A DNA stretch of 17,051 bases, from assembly GCA_949289715.1 (NCBI GenBank), contig CASEPJ010000035.1:1-17051 (forward strand), written 5' to 3'. Origin of the DNA: an uncultured Clostridia bacterium (GTDB lineage Bacteria > Bacillota > Clostridia > Christensenellales > CASEPJ01). Positions 14,852 through 17,051 of the stretch are shown here, one piece after another. The notes under the pieces were generated by a model. That model saw only the letters and a list, made by a program, of their open reading frames with translations, was not told the origin of the DNA and did no database searches. Positions within the stretch are counted from its first letter, which is position 1; the number at the start of each line of letters is the position of its first letter. The translations under genes were made by a program, and so were the position numbers.

Positions 14852-15769
14852 TTAAAAATTTTTATCTATATAAGAACAAGCGGCAAGTGCGGATACCGCT
14901 CCGTCGGCTACAGCTGTCGTAAGCTGTCTGATTTTTTTCGTTCTGCAATCTCCTGCTGCAAATACACCTTCTGTAGAAGTGAGGCATGTTTCATCGGATA
15001 ATATGTAGCCGTCTTTATCTAAATTTACAACGTTTGAGAATCTCGAATTATCGGGAATTTGACCTATTGCAACAAATAAAGCTTTAATTTTATGTTCCTT
15101 AATTGCACCGTCGGCATCCTTATATTTAAATCCCTGCAATTGATTTTCTCCTATATAAGAAACCAGAGAAGTGTTAGGTCGCCATTCAACATTATTTTTG
15201 CTTAACAGGGTTTTAACAAGACTCTCGTCCCCGAAAAATTTGTCAAACAAAGTATAAACATATACTTTAGGGCAATAGGATGAAAGCAAAATTGCATATT
15301 GTAAAGCGGTGTTGCCGTCCCCCACCAATGCAACTTCTTCTCCCGAATAAAAAGCTCCGTCGCATATGGCACAATAAGAAATTCCGTGTCCTGTAAGATT
15401 TTCTTCGTTTTCAAAATTAAGATGTTTGTGTTTTACTCCACAAGCAATTATTACGCTTTTACATTCTCTGTCTTTATAATCGGTTTTTACTAGAAATCCT
15501 TTTCCCTTTTTTTCTATAGAAAGAGCCTTCTCCAATTCTACTTCCGCACCCAGAGAGGTAATCTGTTCAAAAAGCCTGTCAGAAAACTCGCTCCCTGCAA
15601 TTTCTTTTATAGTGGGGAAATTTTCCACTCTTGGGGAGGTTGCTATTTGCCCTCCGAAAGTATCTTCTTCCAAAACCGTAACGCTTTTCCCGTTTCTTAA
15701 AGCGTAGAGGGCTGCGGTCATACCCGAAGCCCCTGCGCCTATAACTATAATATCGGTAATATCAGCCAT
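14852..15769 (-). CDS. Thioredoxin reductase-like flavoprotein lacking the NADPH signature
   Basis: A 305-residue protein of low-molecular-weight thioredoxin reductase type. GAGASGMTAA (11-20) binds FAD, CAIC (133-136) is the redox-active cysteine pair and GVFAAGD (268-274) is the second FAD motif. The pyridine-nucleotide region is altered: GDGNTA (150-155) is followed by VYTLFDKFFGDE where NADPH-dependent enzymes carry HRRxxxR. It may therefore use ferredoxin or another donor, as described for pyridine-nucleotide-independent clostridial thioredoxin reductases. The ATG lies 1 nt after the nrdD stop, with a GAAGGG ribosome binding site inside nrdD, so the two are translationally coupled. The likely role is to re-reduce the glutaredoxin domain of NrdD during anaerobic dNTP synthesis; the partner is inferred from context. 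Confidence 0.88.
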   Translation of the reverse strand: MADITDIIVIGAGASGMTAALYALRNGKSVTVLEEDTFGGQIATSPRVENFPTIKEIAGSEFSDRLFEQITSLGAEVELEKALSIEKKGKGFLVKTDYKDRECKSVIIACGVKHKHLNFENEENLTGHGISYCAICDGAFYSGEEVALVGDGNTALQYAILLSSYCPKVYVYTLFDKFFGDESLVKTLLSKNNVEWRPNTSLVSYIGENQLQGFKYKDADGAIKEHKIKALFVAIGQIPDNSRFSNVVNLDKDGYILSDETCLTSTEGVFAAGDCRTKKIRQLTTAVADGAVSALAACSYIDKNF

Positions 15770-15770
15770 T

Positions 15771-17051
15771 TTAATTTAACCCTTCTATGAATTTTTTAAT
15801 ATTGCTTGCGTTTTCGAATTTTTCAAATCCGCTTTCAGTAGGAACCAACAATGTAGGTGCCTTTCTGACTCCGAAAGTCAATGTCGTTTCTTTATCGTCC
15901 TCCGCATCGATAACTTTATATTTGACTCCGGCTTTATCGAGCATCATCTTGCTCATTTTACAGTTCGGGCAGGTTTTTGTGGAAAACAACATTATTTCAG
16001 CAGGAGTATTATTTATTTTTTCTTCCTTTTTTTCTTCCTTGCAAGCACAGTTTCCGTCGGGGAATTTAGAAATGTCAAGATTATATACCTTTCTTTCCTT
16101 AAACTCCTCTCTCTTTCCGTCATTCCAATTCTGAACGGGACGGTAATAACCTGTAATACGACTGTAAACTTCGGTCTGCTTTCCGCAATGCGGACATTCA
16201 TATTGTTCTCCGGTGATATATCCGTGTTCCGTACATACAGAATATGTCGGAGATAAAGTATAGTAAGGTAATTTATAATTTTTCGCTATGGTCTTTACAA
16301 GATTTGCCGCCGCTTTCCAGTCGGGTAGTTTTTGTCCGAGGAATGCATGGAATACCGTACCCGAAGTATAAAGAGTTTGCAATTCGTCCTGTATGTCCAA
16401 AGCACTGAAAATATCGTCGGTATAGCCTACTGGTAAATGTGAACTGTTGGTATAATAAGGGGTGTCGCCCTCCTTGGATGCCGTAATAATATCGGGATAT
16501 CTTTTTTTGTCGTGTTTTGCAAGACGGTAGGAGGTTGATTCTGCGGGAGTTGCTTCGAGATTATACAAATCTCCGTAAAGTTCCTGATAGTCGGCTAATT
16601 TTTCTCTCATAAAATTCAAAACTTCTTTGGTGAATTTTTGAGCCTTGGGATTTGTCATATCCTTTCTAATCCAGTCTGCATTAAGGCAGGCTTCGTTCAT
16701 ACCTACCAAGCCTATTGTAGAAAAGTGATTATTAAAGCTGCCCAAATAACGTTTCGTATAAGGATATAAACCTTCGTCGAGTAATTTGCTTATGGTGTTT
16801 CTCTTTACTTTCAATGACCTTGCGGAAATATCCATCATTTTGGTAAGTCTTTTATAAAATTCGTCTTCGTTTTTGGATAAATAAGCAATTCTGGGCATAT
16901 TAATGGTAACAACTCCCACCGAACCCGTGCTTTCGCCGCTGCCGAAAAATCCGCCCGATTTTTTTCTAAGTTCCCTTAAATCCAAACGCAAACGGCAGCA
17001 CATTGAGCGTACGTCGCTTGGTTCCATATCGCTGTTTATATAGTTGGAGAA
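15771..17051 (-). CDS. nrdD: Class III (anaerobic) ribonucleotide reductase with fused glutaredoxin domain, N-terminus outside window
   Basis: The frame is open to the right edge (FSNYINSD precedes Met at 17027), so this is an internal-to-end fragment of 426 residues; the Met at 17027 is not the real start. Numbered from that Met: MCCRLRLD (9-16) is the finger-loop cysteine region; VGMNEACLN (108-116) is a conserved NrdD stretch; C265xxH268 with C278xxC281 is the zinc site; RITGYY (290-295) holds the glycyl-radical Gly293. NrdD normally ends soon after. Here a linker with CAC (327-329) and a Lys/Glu-rich stretch leads to a glutaredoxin/NrdH-like domain (about 343-418) with CPNC (353-356) and the cis-Pro motif APTLL (390-394). 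The enzyme makes dNTPs from NTPs without oxygen; the fused domain is probably its electron donor, replacing formate. It is followed immediately by the reductase gene and activated by a NrdG-type protein such as that at 9261. Confidence 0.92.
   Translation of the reverse strand, partial: FSNYINSDMEPSDVRSMCCRLRLDLRELRKKSGGFFGSGESTGSVGVVTINMPRIAYLSKNEDEFYKRLTKMMDISARSLKVKRNTISKLLDEGLYPYTKRYLGSFNNHFSTIGLVGMNEACLNADWIRKDMTNPKAQKFTKEVLNFMREKLADYQELYGDLYNLEATPAESTSYRLAKHDKKRYPDIITASKEGDTPYYTNSSHLPVGYTDDIFSALDIQDELQTLYTSGTVFHAFLGQKLPDWKAAANLVKTIAKNYKLPYYTLSPTYSVCTEHGYITGEQYECPHCGKQTEVYSRITGYYRPVQNWNDGKREEFKERKVYNLDISKFPDGNCACKEEKKEEKINNTPAEIMLFSTKTCPNCKMSKMMLDKAGVKYKVIDAEDDKETTLTFGVRKAPTLLVPTESGFEKFENASNIKKFIEGLN

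Noticed and set aside
17025..17027. ATG at 17027 as the start of nrdD
   Set aside because: The frame remains open to the window edge with family-like sequence (NYINSD before EPSDVRSMCC), so this is an internal Met.

Overview
The window looks like chromosomal DNA from a low-GC anaerobic Gram-positive bacterium, most likely a gut-type Clostridia/Bacillota. Support for this: strong AGGAGG-type ribosome binding sites, consensus sigma-A promoters (TTGACA/TATAAT), a surface protein ending in one membrane helix plus a lysine tail, a lipoprotein, and an oxygen-sensitive class III ribonucleotide reductase. I see no rRNA, tRNA, CRISPR array, insertion sequence or phage gene. The organism assignment is inference.

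Region 1 (1-9051) is a surface-protein locus controlled by a LacI-type regulator. From the left edge, on the minus strand, there is a large secreted protein with Big_2 domains and repeated beta-sandwich modules, cut off by the window (1-2119). Then come a gene-poor stretch with a repeat array and a terminator (2120-2946) and a two-gene minus-strand operon: an ADP-ribosylglycohydrolase-fold lipoprotein (5629-7596) followed by a membrane-anchored adhesin or glycan-binding protein (2947-5595). A divergent lacI-type gene (8029-9051) sits next to the operon promoter. The same 14-bp operator, CTAAAACGATTTAG, lies just downstream of the -10 box of both minus-strand promoters. Each transcription unit also carries a G/C homopolymer placed where slippage would switch it: a C11 run inside the -35/-10 spacer of the operon promoter, and a G9 run in the signal-peptide region of the left gene, where loss of one G creates an immediate TAG stop. 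I read this as a glycan-related surface system with LacI control plus two independent phase-variation switches, one transcriptional and one translational. This is the most notable content of the window.

Region 2 (9261-14466) holds a class III RNR-activase-type radical SAM gene with its terminator, then a divergent sugar unit: a cytoplasmic GH31 alpha-glycosidase (11421-13592) and a URO-D/MtaA-like protein (10150-11244) on the minus strand, facing an AraC-family regulator (13687-14466) on the plus strand. The araC promoter carries two ATCACCAT direct repeats 21 bp apart, the spacing expected for AraC half-sites. The activase gene and araC both start 6 nt after an extended -10 box, so both mRNAs are probably leaderless.

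Region 3 (14852-17051) is the 3' end of a class III RNR operon on the minus strand: NrdD with a fused C-terminal glutaredoxin domain, then a 1-nt gap, then a thioredoxin-reductase-like flavoprotein lacking the usual NADPH-binding HRRxxxR motif. Together with the radical SAM activase these form a plausible anaerobic deoxynucleotide module with its own reductant supply.
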